Shown in pieces: positions 44,676-52,876 of a stretch of 64,000 bases of DNA. The DNA lies in contig JAAZMZ010000007.1 in NCBI GenBank assembly GCA_012798535.1, positions 1 through 64,000 on the forward strand. The letters are read 5' to 3'. The DNA comes from Leptolinea sp. (GTDB taxonomy: Bacteria > Chloroflexota > Anaerolineae > Anaerolineales > Anaerolineaceae). Within the stretch, counting starts at the first letter, position 1, and every line of letters starts with the position of its first letter. A program made the position numbers and the translations under genes. The notes beneath the pieces are model-generated. The model was given only the letters and a program-made list of their open reading frames with translations, was not told where the DNA came from and did not search any database.

Positions 44676-44733
44676 CTTTCCGCTCCCGGATTCATCTACG
44701 ATGTCTTCCGGGGGCAATCCCGAGGAAAGGAGG
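44676..44733 (+). promoter_or_regulatory. candidate S6:S18-type autoregulatory leader of rpsF
   Basis: CTTTCC (44676-44681) pairs with GGAAAG (44724-44729), the latter overlapping the rpsF Shine-Dalgarno AAAGGAGG. GCTCCCGG (44682-44689) pairs with CCGGGGGC (44708-44715), leaving an eight-base bulge AATCCCGA on one side that contains CCG. A stem with a CCG bulge near the ribosome site is the known mRNA target of the S6:S18 protein complex; here rpsF and rpsR are in the same operon. A second small hairpin GCAGT-CCGC-ACTGC lies just upstream. Confidence 0.5.
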
Positions 44734-44744
44734 AATTCACTGAT

Positions 44745-45029
44745 ATGCGTAATTATGAGGTAGTCACCATTTTCCAGCCCGATCTGGACGAAGTCGCTTT
44801 AACAGCCGCGATCGAAAAAGTGAAAGGGTGGATCACTGAGTCCGGTGGAACGATCACAAAAGTGGATGTCTGGGGTAAGCGCCGCATGGCTTACGAAATC
44901 CGTAAGACCCGCGAAGGTCAATATGCTGTCGTTTATGCGCAGATGGAACCTACATTCACCAGCACTCTGGAACGCAACCTGCGCTTCCATGAACCGCTGA
45001 TGCGCTTTTTGATCACACTGGCTGACTGA
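44745..45029 (+). CDS. rpsF: 30S ribosomal protein S6
   Basis: The ATG at 44745 (94 aa) is chosen: it follows AAAGGAGG and starts the conserved MRNYEVVTIFQPDLDEVALT; the longer frame would add 29 unrelated residues. Conserved WGKRRMAYEIRKTREGQYAV and the RFHEPLMRFLITLAD end are present. S6 binds S18 in the central domain of 16S rRNA. It is the first gene of an S6-SSB-S18 operon, whose leader may bind the S6:S18 complex. Confidence 0.97.
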   Translation: MRNYEVVTIFQPDLDEVALTAAIEKVKGWITESGGTITKVDVWGKRRMAYEIRKTREGQYAVVYAQMEPTFTSTLERNLRFHEPLMRFLITLAD

Positions 45030-45072
45030 TTTTTTCTGAAAATGCTTCAGAAAAAACTGGTAAGGAAGATAG

Positions 45073-45477
45073 ATGAGTCGAGGTCTGAACAAAGTCATGA
45101 TCATTGGTCATGTCGGCCGGGAACCGGAAATGCGGTATACACCATCCGGCCGGCCGGTTACAACATTCACTGTTGCCACCAACCGTTCATGGAATAGTGC
45201 AGACGGCGAACATCATGCTGAAACCGAATGGTTCAATGTGGTCGCCTGGGGAAGCCTTGCGGAGGTTTGCAAGCAGCACCTGAATAAAGGCCTACAGGTT
45301 TACATCGAAGGCCGGTTGCAATCCAGACGCTGGGAAGATACGGACAATGTCCGCCACACCAGTGTAGAGATTGTGGCCAGCGAGATGATGATTCTGGGCG
45401 AACGCCGGGAATCATCCACGAACTTGAACGGTGAATATCTATCCTCAACTGAAGAGGAAGATGAGTTTCCGTACTAA
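45073..45477 (+). CDS. ssb: single-stranded DNA-binding protein
   Basis: A 134-aa OB-fold protein that coats single-stranded DNA as a tetramer. Motifs: LNKVMIIGHVGREPEMRYTP, TFTVATNRSW, EWFNVVAWGSLAEVCKQHL and YIEGRLQSRRWEDTDN. The C-terminal linker is very short, and the tail EEEDEFPY keeps the acidic ending with Phe-Pro used to recruit partner proteins, although the usual last residue Phe is followed here by Pro-Tyr. It sits between rpsF and rpsR, a common order, and downstream of recJ. Confidence 0.95.
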   Translation: MSRGLNKVMIIGHVGREPEMRYTPSGRPVTTFTVATNRSWNSADGEHHAETEWFNVVAWGSLAEVCKQHLNKGLQVYIEGRLQSRRWEDTDNVRHTSVEIVASEMMILGERRESSTNLNGEYLSSTEEEDEFPY

Positions 45478-45489
45478 TGGAGTAATAAA

Positions 45490-45774
45490 ATGGCTGAAGA
45501 AATCTCTATTGAAAATGAGGTGTCTTCTGGTGGTATGGGTGGACGAAGATATGTTGCACGTCCAAAAATCTGCCAGTTTTGCGCCGACAAGAACATAAAA
45601 ATTGATTATAAAGCGAGTGATCTGATGCGCCGGTTTGTCACCGAGGAAGGCAAGATCCGACCTCGTCGCCAGACGGGTACCTGTGCCCGCCATCAGCGCG
45701 AACTGGCAAGCGCTGTCAAACGAGCGCGCCATATTGCGCTGCTGCCCTTTGTGAGCGAACGCCCCAACGATTAG
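45490..45774 (+). CDS. rpsR: 30S ribosomal protein S18
   Basis: A 94-aa ribosomal protein starting 12 bases after ssb with GGAGTAATAAA before the ATG. Core [40 protein letters not shown] and [20 protein letters not shown] are typical. It keeps Cys pairs (CQFC and the Cys before ARHQR), which in some bacteria bind zinc. The N-terminal ~20 residues, rich in Gly and Glu, are an extension. S18 partners with S6. Confidence 0.97.
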   Translation: MAEEISIENEVSSGGMGGRRYVARPKICQFCADKNIKIDYKASDLMRRFVTEEGKIRPRRQTGTCARHQRELASAVKRARHIALLPFVSERPND

Positions 45775-45792
45775 TTCTTTCAAAGGATACGA

Positions 45793-45832
45793 ATGGGGCA
45801 CAGGTTTCCTATGCCTGTGCTCCATAGTTTTT
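45793..45832 (+). terminator. terminator after rpsR
   Basis: ATGGGGCACAGG (45793-45804) pairs with CCTGTGCTCCAT (45814-45825) with one G-T pair, followed by AGTTTTT. Confidence 0.85.
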
Positions 45833-45848
45833 AATATTGAGGTCTCCA

Positions 45849-47153
45849 ATGGCTGAAGAAGAATCAAAGAAAGTAATCACGAAAAAACATCTTGCTCGCC
45901 TCGAGAAAGAGCAAATCCAGCGCCGCTACCTGCTTACCGGAGTCAGTATCGCTCTGTTCTTGGTGATCGCATTGATCGTCTATGGCATTCTGGATCAATT
46001 TGTATTCCAGAATCAGAGACCGGTCGCTACAGTGGGCACAGACAAGATCACAGTAGGTCAATATCAGGCGCGTGTGAAATATTCCCGGTGGGAATTGATC
46101 CAACAATATAACCGCACATTACAAATGGCCGAATTATTCGGCGGCCTTTCCAGTGATAACGGCAGTTATTTCCAGAATTCGCTGTCCCAGATCACTTCGC
46201 AATTGGACAATCCCACCTATATGGGTGAGAATGTTCTGGAAGCCATGATCGAAGAACGCGTGATTGAACAGGAAGCGGCCAAACTGTGGATTACCATTAC
46301 GGATGAAGAACTGAATAAGGCGATGGAAGAAGCCTTCGGGTACTACGCGAACGGCACTCCCACGGCTGAACCCACCTACGCGTTTTCGTTCGCGCCCACA
46401 TCCACGCTTTCACGGACCCAGTTGGCTATCGTCACGATCACACCGACCCCAACCGAAGCTCCCACGGCAACTGAGATGCCGACTGCCACACAGGCGCCTA
46501 CATCTACACCGTTGTCAGTAACCCCCACTTCTACAGTGGAAAGCACTCCTCTTCCAACTGAGACTCCCTACACATTTGAAGGGTATCAAAAAACGTCTCA
46601 GGAGTACCTGGCGAAGATCAAAGATACCGGTATGACGGAAGCGGAATTGCGCTACGCCATCAAATCCAGCCTCCTGCGCACCAAAATGACGGAGAAGATT
46701 ACCTCCGATGTCTCGCATAAAGAAGACCAGGTCTGGGCGCGCCATATCCTGTTGGAAGATGAGCAGAAGGCTAAAGACACGCTTGCCCGTATCCAGAAAG
46801 GCGAGGCCTGGGATATTCTGGCCAAAGAGCTTTCTAAGGATACCAGCAGTAGTGCCTCTGGTGGTGATCTAGGATGGTTTGGTAAAGGGAAAATGGTTGC
46901 CGAGTTTTCCGATGCCGCTTTCGCCTTGAAGATCGGCGAGATCAGCCAACCTGTAAAATCCAGCTTCGGTTATCACATCATTCAGGTACTTGGACACGAA
47001 GAACGTGAATTATCTGCAGCGGATTACGCGACCAAACAGCAAACCACATTCAATGACTGGCTTGAGAAATCCAAGACAGAACTGGGCGTCAAGAAGAATG
47101 ATATTTCGAACATAACGCCGAAAGAACCCATTCTCGAATCGGCTGCTCAGTAA
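45849..47153 (+). CDS. membrane-anchored PpiC-type peptidyl-prolyl isomerase / foldase
   Basis: The ATG at 45849 (434 aa) with GAGG seven bases before it is preferred over a TTG four codons earlier. A membrane anchor (residues ~30-55) is followed by a SurA/PrsA-like chaperone region. A 45-residue Thr-Pro-Thr linker (about 195-245) is inserted in the middle of the chaperone region. The parvulin domain then covers about 290-390: VWARHILLEDEQKAKDTLAR, LSKDTSSSASGGDLGWFGKG and IGEISQPVKSSFGYHIIQVL. It should act outside the cytoplasmic membrane in protein folding. The position of the linker, splitting the helical chaperone domain, is unusual. Confidence 0.88.
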   Translation: MAEEESKKVITKKHLARLEKEQIQRRYLLTGVSIALFLVIALIVYGILDQFVFQNQRPVATVGTDKITVGQYQARVKYSRWELIQQYNRTLQMAELFGGLSSDNGSYFQNSLSQITSQLDNPTYMGENVLEAMIEERVIEQEAAKLWITITDEELNKAMEEAFGYYANGTPTAEPTYAFSFAPTSTLSRTQLAIVTITPTPTEAPTATEMPTATQAPTSTPLSVTPTSTVESTPLPTETPYTFEGYQKTSQEYLAKIKDTGMTEAELRYAIKSSLLRTKMTEKITSDVSHKEDQVWARHILLEDEQKAKDTLARIQKGEAWDILAKELSKDTSSSASGGDLGWFGKGKMVAEFSDAAFALKIGEISQPVKSSFGYHIIQVLGHEERELSAADYATKQQTTFNDWLEKSKTELGVKKNDISNITPKEPILESAAQ

Positions 47154-47174
47154 AAAAGATATACAAATAAACAG

Positions 47175-47214
47175 AAGACCGTCGGAAGAGAGTACTCAAC
47201 CGGCGGTCTTTAAT
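47175..47214. terminator. terminator shared by the PpiC gene and smc
   Basis: AAGACCGTCGG (47175-47185) pairs with CCGGCGGTCTT (47200-47210), one G-T pair. T-rich DNA on the right and A-rich DNA on the left allow use on both strands; it ends at the smc stop. Confidence 0.8.
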
Positions 47215-50200
47215 TATCTCATCATATCCATCGGAATGTCATCCAAACGCAGACTGATCATCTGGCTGGCAGAATCACGTCCCATGGTGATACCGTAAAT
47301 TACATCGGCCGCCTGCACTGTGTTCCGGTTGTGTGTAATGACAATGAACTGCGTCTGGTTGGCCAGTTCACGTAGCAGATCGCGGTAACGGCCGACGTTG
47401 GCTTCGTCGAGCATGGCATCCACTTCATCGAGAACACAGAAGGGAGTAGGAGAGACTTTCAATAACGCGAAGATCAGCGCAACGGCCGTCAGGCTGCGTT
47501 CGCCTCCTGATAACAGGGATAAACCCTGTTCGCGACGGCCAGGCAGCCGGGCTTCGATATCAATGCCGGTCTCTGTGAAATTTTCTTCATCGGTCAGAAT
47601 CAATTTGGCCGTTCCGCCGCCGAACAGGCGGTTGAACATCTTTTCAAATTCAATTGCCACTTTCCGGAAGGTTTGTTTGAAATCCCGTTCCATTACTTCA
47701 TCCAGTTCACGAATAATCTGGCACAGGTCTTCATCTGCCTTATGCAGATCATCCACCTGGGTCTTTAAATATTCATACCGTTCCACAAGCGATTGGTATT
47801 CCGATTGAGCTTCCGGATTTACAGCACCCATGCGCCGCAGATGGGCTTTCTGGCGGTTGATACTATCTTCGATCTCCGGCGGCAGTTCTTCCAGGTGAGG
47901 CAGCTGCTCCACCCAGCCTTCCAATGGGAGCGGAGTCTGAGCGGCCATGTCTTCAGAGTACTCCAGAATGACCAATCCCATATCTTCTTCAATTTTTGCG
48001 CGCAGGTTCTCCACCGCATCCTTGCTGCGGGCATATTCCAGTTTGGCCTGTGCGACAGACCGCTCTGCGGCCGTCATCTTTTGCTGGGCTGAGACCAGAC
48101 CAGATTGCAGATCATTGTACTCACGATCCAATGCGGCCAATTCTTTCTCTGCCGGGTTTATCTTCTCGTCCAGCAGGTCAGTCTCTCCGGTAATGGATTC
48201 AATGCTCCGTCCCTGTTCTCCGATTTCCAGGTCGATCTGTGCGCGTTCATCCGTCACTAATTTGATCTGATTCTTAATGTCTTCTACCTGGCGTGCCGTT
48301 CGATCAATGGAAGCCCGTAGATCTGTCTGGCGTTTTTCCGCTTCCTGCATGGCTTTTCGTGAAACGGCCACGGTGGTATTCCAGTGGAATACCTGGGTTT
48401 GAATTTCTTCCAGACTGAAACCTGCCAGTCTGATATTCTTTTCTTTCAATTGCTGTGTGATTTCCTGGATGGCTTTCTGATTTTCAGCAATAGACGAATC
48501 AAGCCTGGTCAGTTCTTCCTCAGAAGAAACTAGCTGCTTCTTCTGCTGTTCCATCTGCTGATTCTTCCAGTCGATCTGTTGACGCAATTGATTCAAATCC
48601 AGAGATGATTTCTGAGCTTTCTGGGCGAGTCTTCTGATCGTCTCCTCTACTTGCTGACGGGATTGCAGAATCCCCTGTTCTTCTTCCCGCAAGGCTCGCA
48701 AGGTGGTATCAAACTTTTCAATCGTGTGCCCGGCATCAGTGAGATCACTCTCTACTTTCGCTAACACGGTTTCCAATTCCTTGCGTTCTCGCGGTCGACT
48801 GATCAAACTGCTGCGGGTTTCACGACCGGCAATCACCGCCCCGTTGCTGAGATAGACTTCTCCATTCAGTGTTACTGCTCTGGCAGAATTTCCTTTATCG
48901 CGGGCGATTTTCCTGGCAGTCGCGCGATCTCTTACGATCCAGGCATTTCCCAGAGCGGCTGAGATGACCCTTTTCAATTCCGGTGGGGTTTTTACCAGAT
49001 CGCTGGCCAGACCAATCACCCCGTCACCACCAGGGATTCCCCCTTTGGGGCGCGATTCCGTCATGGATGCTACAGGAAGTAATGCCGCCCGGCCCTGATT
49101 GCTCGAATCCAACCAGGTGACAGCCTGATCTTCATCTGCATCGTCTGCCAGATATATGGCATCCAGAAATTCTCCCAGAACCGCGGATATAGCCTGTTCA
49201 TATTCCTGCGGCACTTCCAGCAGGTTTGTCAGCGTTGAATAGTTGCCTTTCAGGCGGCCGCTTCTAGCCTGTTCCATAATAGCTTTTGCACCACTGGCCA
49301 ATCCGCTGAAGGCCTTTTCAGCCTCAAGAAGCGCTTTAATCTGTCCATCCAGTTGGGCACGCCGGCTTTGCAGTCTGTTGCGAGTGTCCTGTTGGTTCTG
49401 CCGCTCAGTTTCACTTTCAGAAATCTTCCTGCGGATCTCATTTACTTTTTCAGATATTTCCTGCAGGTCATTGTCAGCTTTTTCCCTTTCGATACGGGCA
49501 GTTTCTTCCGTTTGCTGTAACAAAACGAGATTCTTCCGCTCATCCTCTATTCCCGTCGAAAAAGATTGGATACTCGTTTGTAAGGATTCACGGCGGGTAA
49601 GGATCTCATTCCGGTGAGCCTGCAACCTGACATTGGACGTTTCGATCTCCACCATTTTTCGGCGTGTGGTTCGAACATCTTCCTCGGCTGCCTGACGCTC
49701 TCCCTGCAGCTTTTCCAGTTGACCGGTAACCTGTTCAGATTGCAGACGGGCATCATCCAGCTCCGCCTGCAATCGGTCAACTTCTTCCCCAATTTCCTGC
49801 AGCGTGCGGTTATGTGCGATGATCTCTTCTTCCCGATTGGCGAGGTCATTCTGTAAAGAAAGCTCGCGTTCAATAAGAGAGCGTTTTCTTTCCTGTTTAA
49901 CGGCGACTTCTCTCAGTAAAGATTCCTGGCGGGTATGTAGAGCGGCCAACTGACTGTGCCATTCAGAAATCTGCCGGCGAAGTTCAGCTAATGCCTGTTT
50001 CTTCTGATTCAACACATAATCAAAATCATTCAGGGTATCCCTATTTTTCTCGAGATTGGATTCGCAGCTTCGCAAAATATCATGATCGCGCCGAATATTG
50101 CGCTGCGCCAGATTCCAATGGTATCCGTACCAATCTCTTAGTAGCAACCGAAGATCGCTCTTGATCTGTTCGTACTCGATAGCCCGCCGAGCCTGTCGTT

Positions 50201-50822
50201 CCAATGTAACCAGACGGGGTTCTAGTTCTGCTACAATATCCTGCACGCGCACCATATTCCGGCGGGTAGCCTCGAGACGGCTGAGTGATTCTTCACGCCG
50301 GCTGCGATACAAACCGATCCCGGCGGCTTCTTCAAAAAACCTGCGGCGTTCTTCCGGTTTAAGAGAAAGCGCGGCATCCACCAACCCTTGACCGATAATG
50401 GTATATGTACGTTCCGCCAGACCTGAAAGTGCCAGCAATTCTGTGATTTCTTTCAGTCGCACTCGCTGGCCGTTCAACAGGTATTCATTCTGCCCGTCCC
50501 GATAAGCCCTACGGGTAATCGATACTTCTGAATAGTCGATCGGCAGCCAGTTGTCCTCGTTATTGAATGTGATTGTCGCCGACGCCATACCTGCCCGGGC
50601 CCGCTGTTCGGAACCCGAGAAAATCATATCCTCAGTTTTTCGGCCGCGCAGCAGGCTGAATGCCTGTTCACCCAGCACCCAGCGCAGGGAATCGGCAATA
50701 TTGGATTTCCCCGAACCATTCGGGCCGACAATCGCCGTGATCACACCGGGAAATTCAAAGGTGACCTGACTGGCAAAGGTCTTATACCCGTGCAGTTCGA
50801 GTGATTTGAGTCGAGGTGGCAT
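47214..50822 (-). CDS. smc: chromosome segregation ATPase SMC
   Basis: A 1202-aa condensin subunit. N-terminal ATPase lobe with Walker A GPNGSGKSN (33-41) and QGLVDAALSLKPEERRRFFE; long coiled coils (about 170-500 and 690-1010) rich in Gln/Glu/Arg heptads; a hinge near 510-680 (GNYSTLTNLLEVPQEYEQAI, IGLASDLVKTPPELKRVISA). The C-terminal lobe has LSGGERSLTAVALIFALL and Walker B PFCVLDEVDAMLDEANVGRY. Full length. It starts nine bases after the rnc stop; its partner scpA is divergently transcribed upstream of the operon. Confidence 0.96.
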   Translation of the reverse strand: MPPRLKSLELHGYKTFASQVTFEFPGVITAIVGPNGSGKSNIADSLRWVLGEQAFSLLRGRKTEDMIFSGSEQRARAGMASATITFNNEDNWLPIDYSEVSITRRAYRDGQNEYLLNGQRVRLKEITELLALSGLAERTYTIIGQGLVDAALSLKPEERRRFFEEAAGIGLYRSRREESLSRLEATRRNMVRVQDIVAELEPRLVTLERQARRAIEYEQIKSDLRLLLRDWYGYHWNLAQRNIRRDHDILRSCESNLEKNRDTLNDFDYVLNQKKQALAELRRQISEWHSQLAALHTRQESLLREVAVKQERKRSLIERELSLQNDLANREEEIIAHNRTLQEIGEEVDRLQAELDDARLQSEQVTGQLEKLQGERQAAEEDVRTTRRKMVEIETSNVRLQAHRNEILTRRESLQTSIQSFSTGIEDERKNLVLLQQTEETARIEREKADNDLQEISEKVNEIRRKISESETERQNQQDTRNRLQSRRAQLDGQIKALLEAEKAFSGLASGAKAIMEQARSGRLKGNYSTLTNLLEVPQEYEQAISAVLGEFLDAIYLADDADEDQAVTWLDSSNQGRAALLPVASMTESRPKGGIPGGDGVIGLASDLVKTPPELKRVISAALGNAWIVRDRATARKIARDKGNSARAVTLNGEVYLSNGAVIAGRETRSSLISRPRERKELETVLAKVESDLTDAGHTIEKFDTTLRALREEEQGILQSRQQVEETIRRLAQKAQKSSLDLNQLRQQIDWKNQQMEQQKKQLVSSEEELTRLDSSIAENQKAIQEITQQLKEKNIRLAGFSLEEIQTQVFHWNTTVAVSRKAMQEAEKRQTDLRASIDRTARQVEDIKNQIKLVTDERAQIDLEIGEQGRSIESITGETDLLDEKINPAEKELAALDREYNDLQSGLVSAQQKMTAAERSVAQAKLEYARSKDAVENLRAKIEEDMGLVILEYSEDMAAQTPLPLEGWVEQLPHLEELPPEIEDSINRQKAHLRRMGAVNPEAQSEYQSLVERYEYLKTQVDDLHKADEDLCQIIRELDEVMERDFKQTFRKVAIEFEKMFNRLFGGGTAKLILTDEENFTETGIDIEARLPGRREQGLSLLSGGERSLTAVALIFALLKVSPTPFCVLDEVDAMLDEANVGRYRDLLRELANQTQFIVITHNRNTVQAADVIYGITMGRDSASQMISLRLDDIPMDMMR

Positions 50823-50831
50823 TAATTTCGA

Positions 50832-51638
50832 TTACCCTTCATTATTTGGAATCCTATCAACCAGTCCAATCTGGTCGAGAGCGCGGGTGGCAGCGGCTTT
50901 CGCGGCAGCCTGCTTGCTATGTCCGGTGCCTGAACCAAATATTTCGCCGTTGACAATCACATCCACTTCAAAAATCTTGGAATGATCAGGACCGCTTGAA
51001 TTTCGGGTGATATATATCGGTGCTGCAAATCCCTGTGACTGCGCCCACTCCTGGAACAGACTCTTTGGATCTTCATTCTTATGATGCAATAAAATGTCTT
51101 CAGAAGCCGTTTCCAGTAGTGGCGCCAGGAAACTCTTCACGGCTTCGATACCGCAATCCAGATACAAAGCGCCAATCATCGCTTCGAAAGTGTCGCATAA
51201 TAGCGCGTCACGATCTCGTCCACCGCCCTGAGATTCGCCTCTTCCCAACCGCATGGCATTACCCAGATGCAGCTGCCGGGCAAATTCTGCAAAACGTTCA
51301 GTGTGCACAAGTGCTGAACGCATACGGGTCAAATCGCCTTCTGCCATCTCCGGGTATCGATTGTATAACCAGGCACCCACGATAAAATCCATGACGGCAT
51401 CACCCAAAAATTCGAGACGTTCATTATCTTCCAGCGCATCACTGTGCTCATTCAGATATGACCGGTGAGTCAACGCTCTGCTGAGCAGCAACCAGTTGGT
51501 AAAAGGCAGATTGAGCCGTTTCGATAGCTCTTCGGGGGATTCAAGCATATTCGGGCTTACAGCATTGTCCAAAAAGGCCTCCCGAACTAAAGGAGCGCAA
51601 GCCACCTCACGGTCTGTGTCAGGTAGATTGCGGCCCAT
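50832..51638 (-). CDS. rnc: ribonuclease III
   Basis: A 268-aa double-strand-specific endoribonuclease acting in rRNA and mRNA processing. Catalytic block ERLEFLGDAVMDFIVGAWLY, then ALLCDTFEAMIGALYLDCG with the Mg-binding Asp and Glu. The C-terminal dsRNA-binding domain is DPKSLFQEWAQSQGFAAPIY ... GSGTGHSKQAAAKAAATRAL. The N-terminal ~30 residues are poorly conserved; an ATG at 51548 would give a 238-residue protein closer to the family size, but neither start has a clear ribosome site. It lies between thrC and smc; rnc-smc adjacency is common. Confidence 0.95.
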   Translation of the reverse strand: MGRNLPDTDREVACAPLVREAFLDNAVSPNMLESPEELSKRLNLPFTNWLLLSRALTHRSYLNEHSDALEDNERLEFLGDAVMDFIVGAWLYNRYPEMAEGDLTRMRSALVHTERFAEFARQLHLGNAMRLGRGESQGGGRDRDALLCDTFEAMIGALYLDCGIEAVKSFLAPLLETASEDILLHHKNEDPKSLFQEWAQSQGFAAPIYITRNSSGPDHSKIFEVDVIVNGEIFGSGTGHSKQAAAKAAATRALDQIGLVDRIPNNEG

Positions 51639-51648
51639 CAGTTCATTA

Positions 51649-52743
51649 TCAGATGGGATAGTATTTTAACCCGTTCCCAGAAATTATGAGGATAATGGGA
51701 CGGGGAATTGCATCGGAAATTCTTTGTGCAGCAGCCCATACCAGCGCTGAGGTGGGTTCGGCATAGATTCCCCGGGCAGCCAGTTCGGAACAGGCCGGCA
51801 GGATGTTCGCCTCCGGAATGGAAATGATCATACCTCTATTTTCCGGAATTTCCTTTAATATGGAGCGCGCCCGAACCGGTTTCGAAACCCGTACCCCCTC
51901 TGCCACTGTGTTTCCTTCTATGGCTTTATGCATTTGGTCCAGGCCGCGGTGAAAAGCCCGAGCCAGAGGAGAACAATTCTCTGCCTGAACACCCACATAA
52001 TACGGCTGGTATTCAATCTTCCCGGTGTTCTGTAAAGCCGCGAATCCGCGCATGATGCCCAATAATAATGCACCATGACCGACCGGGGCAATCACAGTTC
52101 CGATCGAACCTTGGGTTTGCTCCCACAACTCATAGGCGATAGTTGCGATACCGGGGATCCCGAAAGGTAGATAGGCATGGCTTCCATATGCCAGTCCATC
52201 TTGTACAGCCTCCAGTACAGCCTTTGCTGCCTCCGAGCGCGGCCCGGGTACGGCTATCAGTTGAGCGCCGTACTGTTCGATCTGCCGGCGTTTGGGTCCG
52301 GATGCATTTTCTGGAACGTAAACTCTAGCCTGAATGCCACCTCGGGTGCAATATGCCGCAAACGAAGCTCCCGCATTCCCGCTGGAATCCTCCACGGCGG
52401 TTTTTACGCCATACGCCAACAACTGACTTACCAGCAGGGCAGACCCGCGATCTTTGTAAGAGCCGGTTGGATTCAGACTCTCCAACTTAAAACCGATTTC
52501 CTTCTTATTCGGGTCATCCCACACCAGAGGTGTATCACCTTCCCCCAGATAAACGGTGGGCGCATTTTTTCTTAATGAAAAACTGTCGCGATGTTTCCAG
52601 ATACCTTCTGATTCACTATCCATCTCAGTCGGGTAAACGGGTAGTGCATCGAAATCATAAATTCCTCCGCAATATGGGCAAATATGCACAATCCGATCGT
52701 TCGGATAAGGTTTTCCACAATCCGCACATTTTATCTCGGGCAT
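51649..52743 (-). CDS. thrC: threonine synthase with N-terminal zinc ribbon
   Basis: The ATG at 52743 (364 aa) has AGGAG upstream and starts the zinc ribbon; the longer frame runs through the promoter. Cys 6, 9, 22 and 25 form the ribbon (CADCGKPYPNDRIVHICPYC). The PLP-dependent fold follows with Lys 97 in LNPTGSYKDRGSALL, DSSGNAGASFAAYCTRGG, YVPENASGPKRRQIEQYGAQ and VIAPVGHGALLLGIMRGF. It converts O-phosphohomoserine to threonine; a related threonine/cysteine-type PLP enzyme cannot be fully excluded. It is the first gene of a thrC-rnc-smc operon. Confidence 0.88.
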   Translation of the reverse strand: MPEIKCADCGKPYPNDRIVHICPYCGGIYDFDALPVYPTEMDSESEGIWKHRDSFSLRKNAPTVYLGEGDTPLVWDDPNKKEIGFKLESLNPTGSYKDRGSALLVSQLLAYGVKTAVEDSSGNAGASFAAYCTRGGIQARVYVPENASGPKRRQIEQYGAQLIAVPGPRSEAAKAVLEAVQDGLAYGSHAYLPFGIPGIATIAYELWEQTQGSIGTVIAPVGHGALLLGIMRGFAALQNTGKIEYQPYYVGVQAENCSPLARAFHRGLDQMHKAIEGNTVAEGVRVSKPVRARSILKEIPENRGMIISIPEANILPACSELAARGIYAEPTSALVWAAAQRISDAIPRPIILIISGNGLKYYPI

Positions 52744-52762
52744 CCTTATGCTCCTGACGATT

Positions 52763-52768
52763 ATTATA
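52763..52768 (-). promoter_or_regulatory. -10 element of the thrC-rnc-smc operon
   Basis: TATAAT on the minus strand 19 bases before the thrC ATG; the -35 region is weak and overlaps the DnaA-box-like sequence at 52780-52788. Confidence 0.45.
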
Positions 52769-52779
52769 CGATTTCCCTC

Positions 52780-52788
52780 TGTGGATAA
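52780..52788. promoter_or_regulatory. DnaA-box-like 9-mer between thrC and scpA
   Basis: TGTGGATAA, the exact complement of the consensus box TTATCCACA, in the 133-bp region between thrC and scpA. It lies where the -35 of thrC would be. A single box can arise by chance. Confidence 0.4.
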
Positions 52789-52861
52789 AACCCACATCTA
52801 TGATAAGAAACGACGAGATTATTGCCTATACGCTATTTTCCTCGCCGGTTTATCTCCCCTT

Positions 52862-52870
52862 TGCTATAAT
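52862..52870 (+). promoter_or_regulatory. extended -10 promoter giving leaderless scpA mRNA
   Basis: TGC-TATAAT (TGn extended -10, 52862-52870) with only six bases before the ATG at 52877, so transcription should start at or next to the A of ATG. No -35 and no Shine-Dalgarno. Confidence 0.75.
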
Positions 52871-52876
52871 TGTTCC

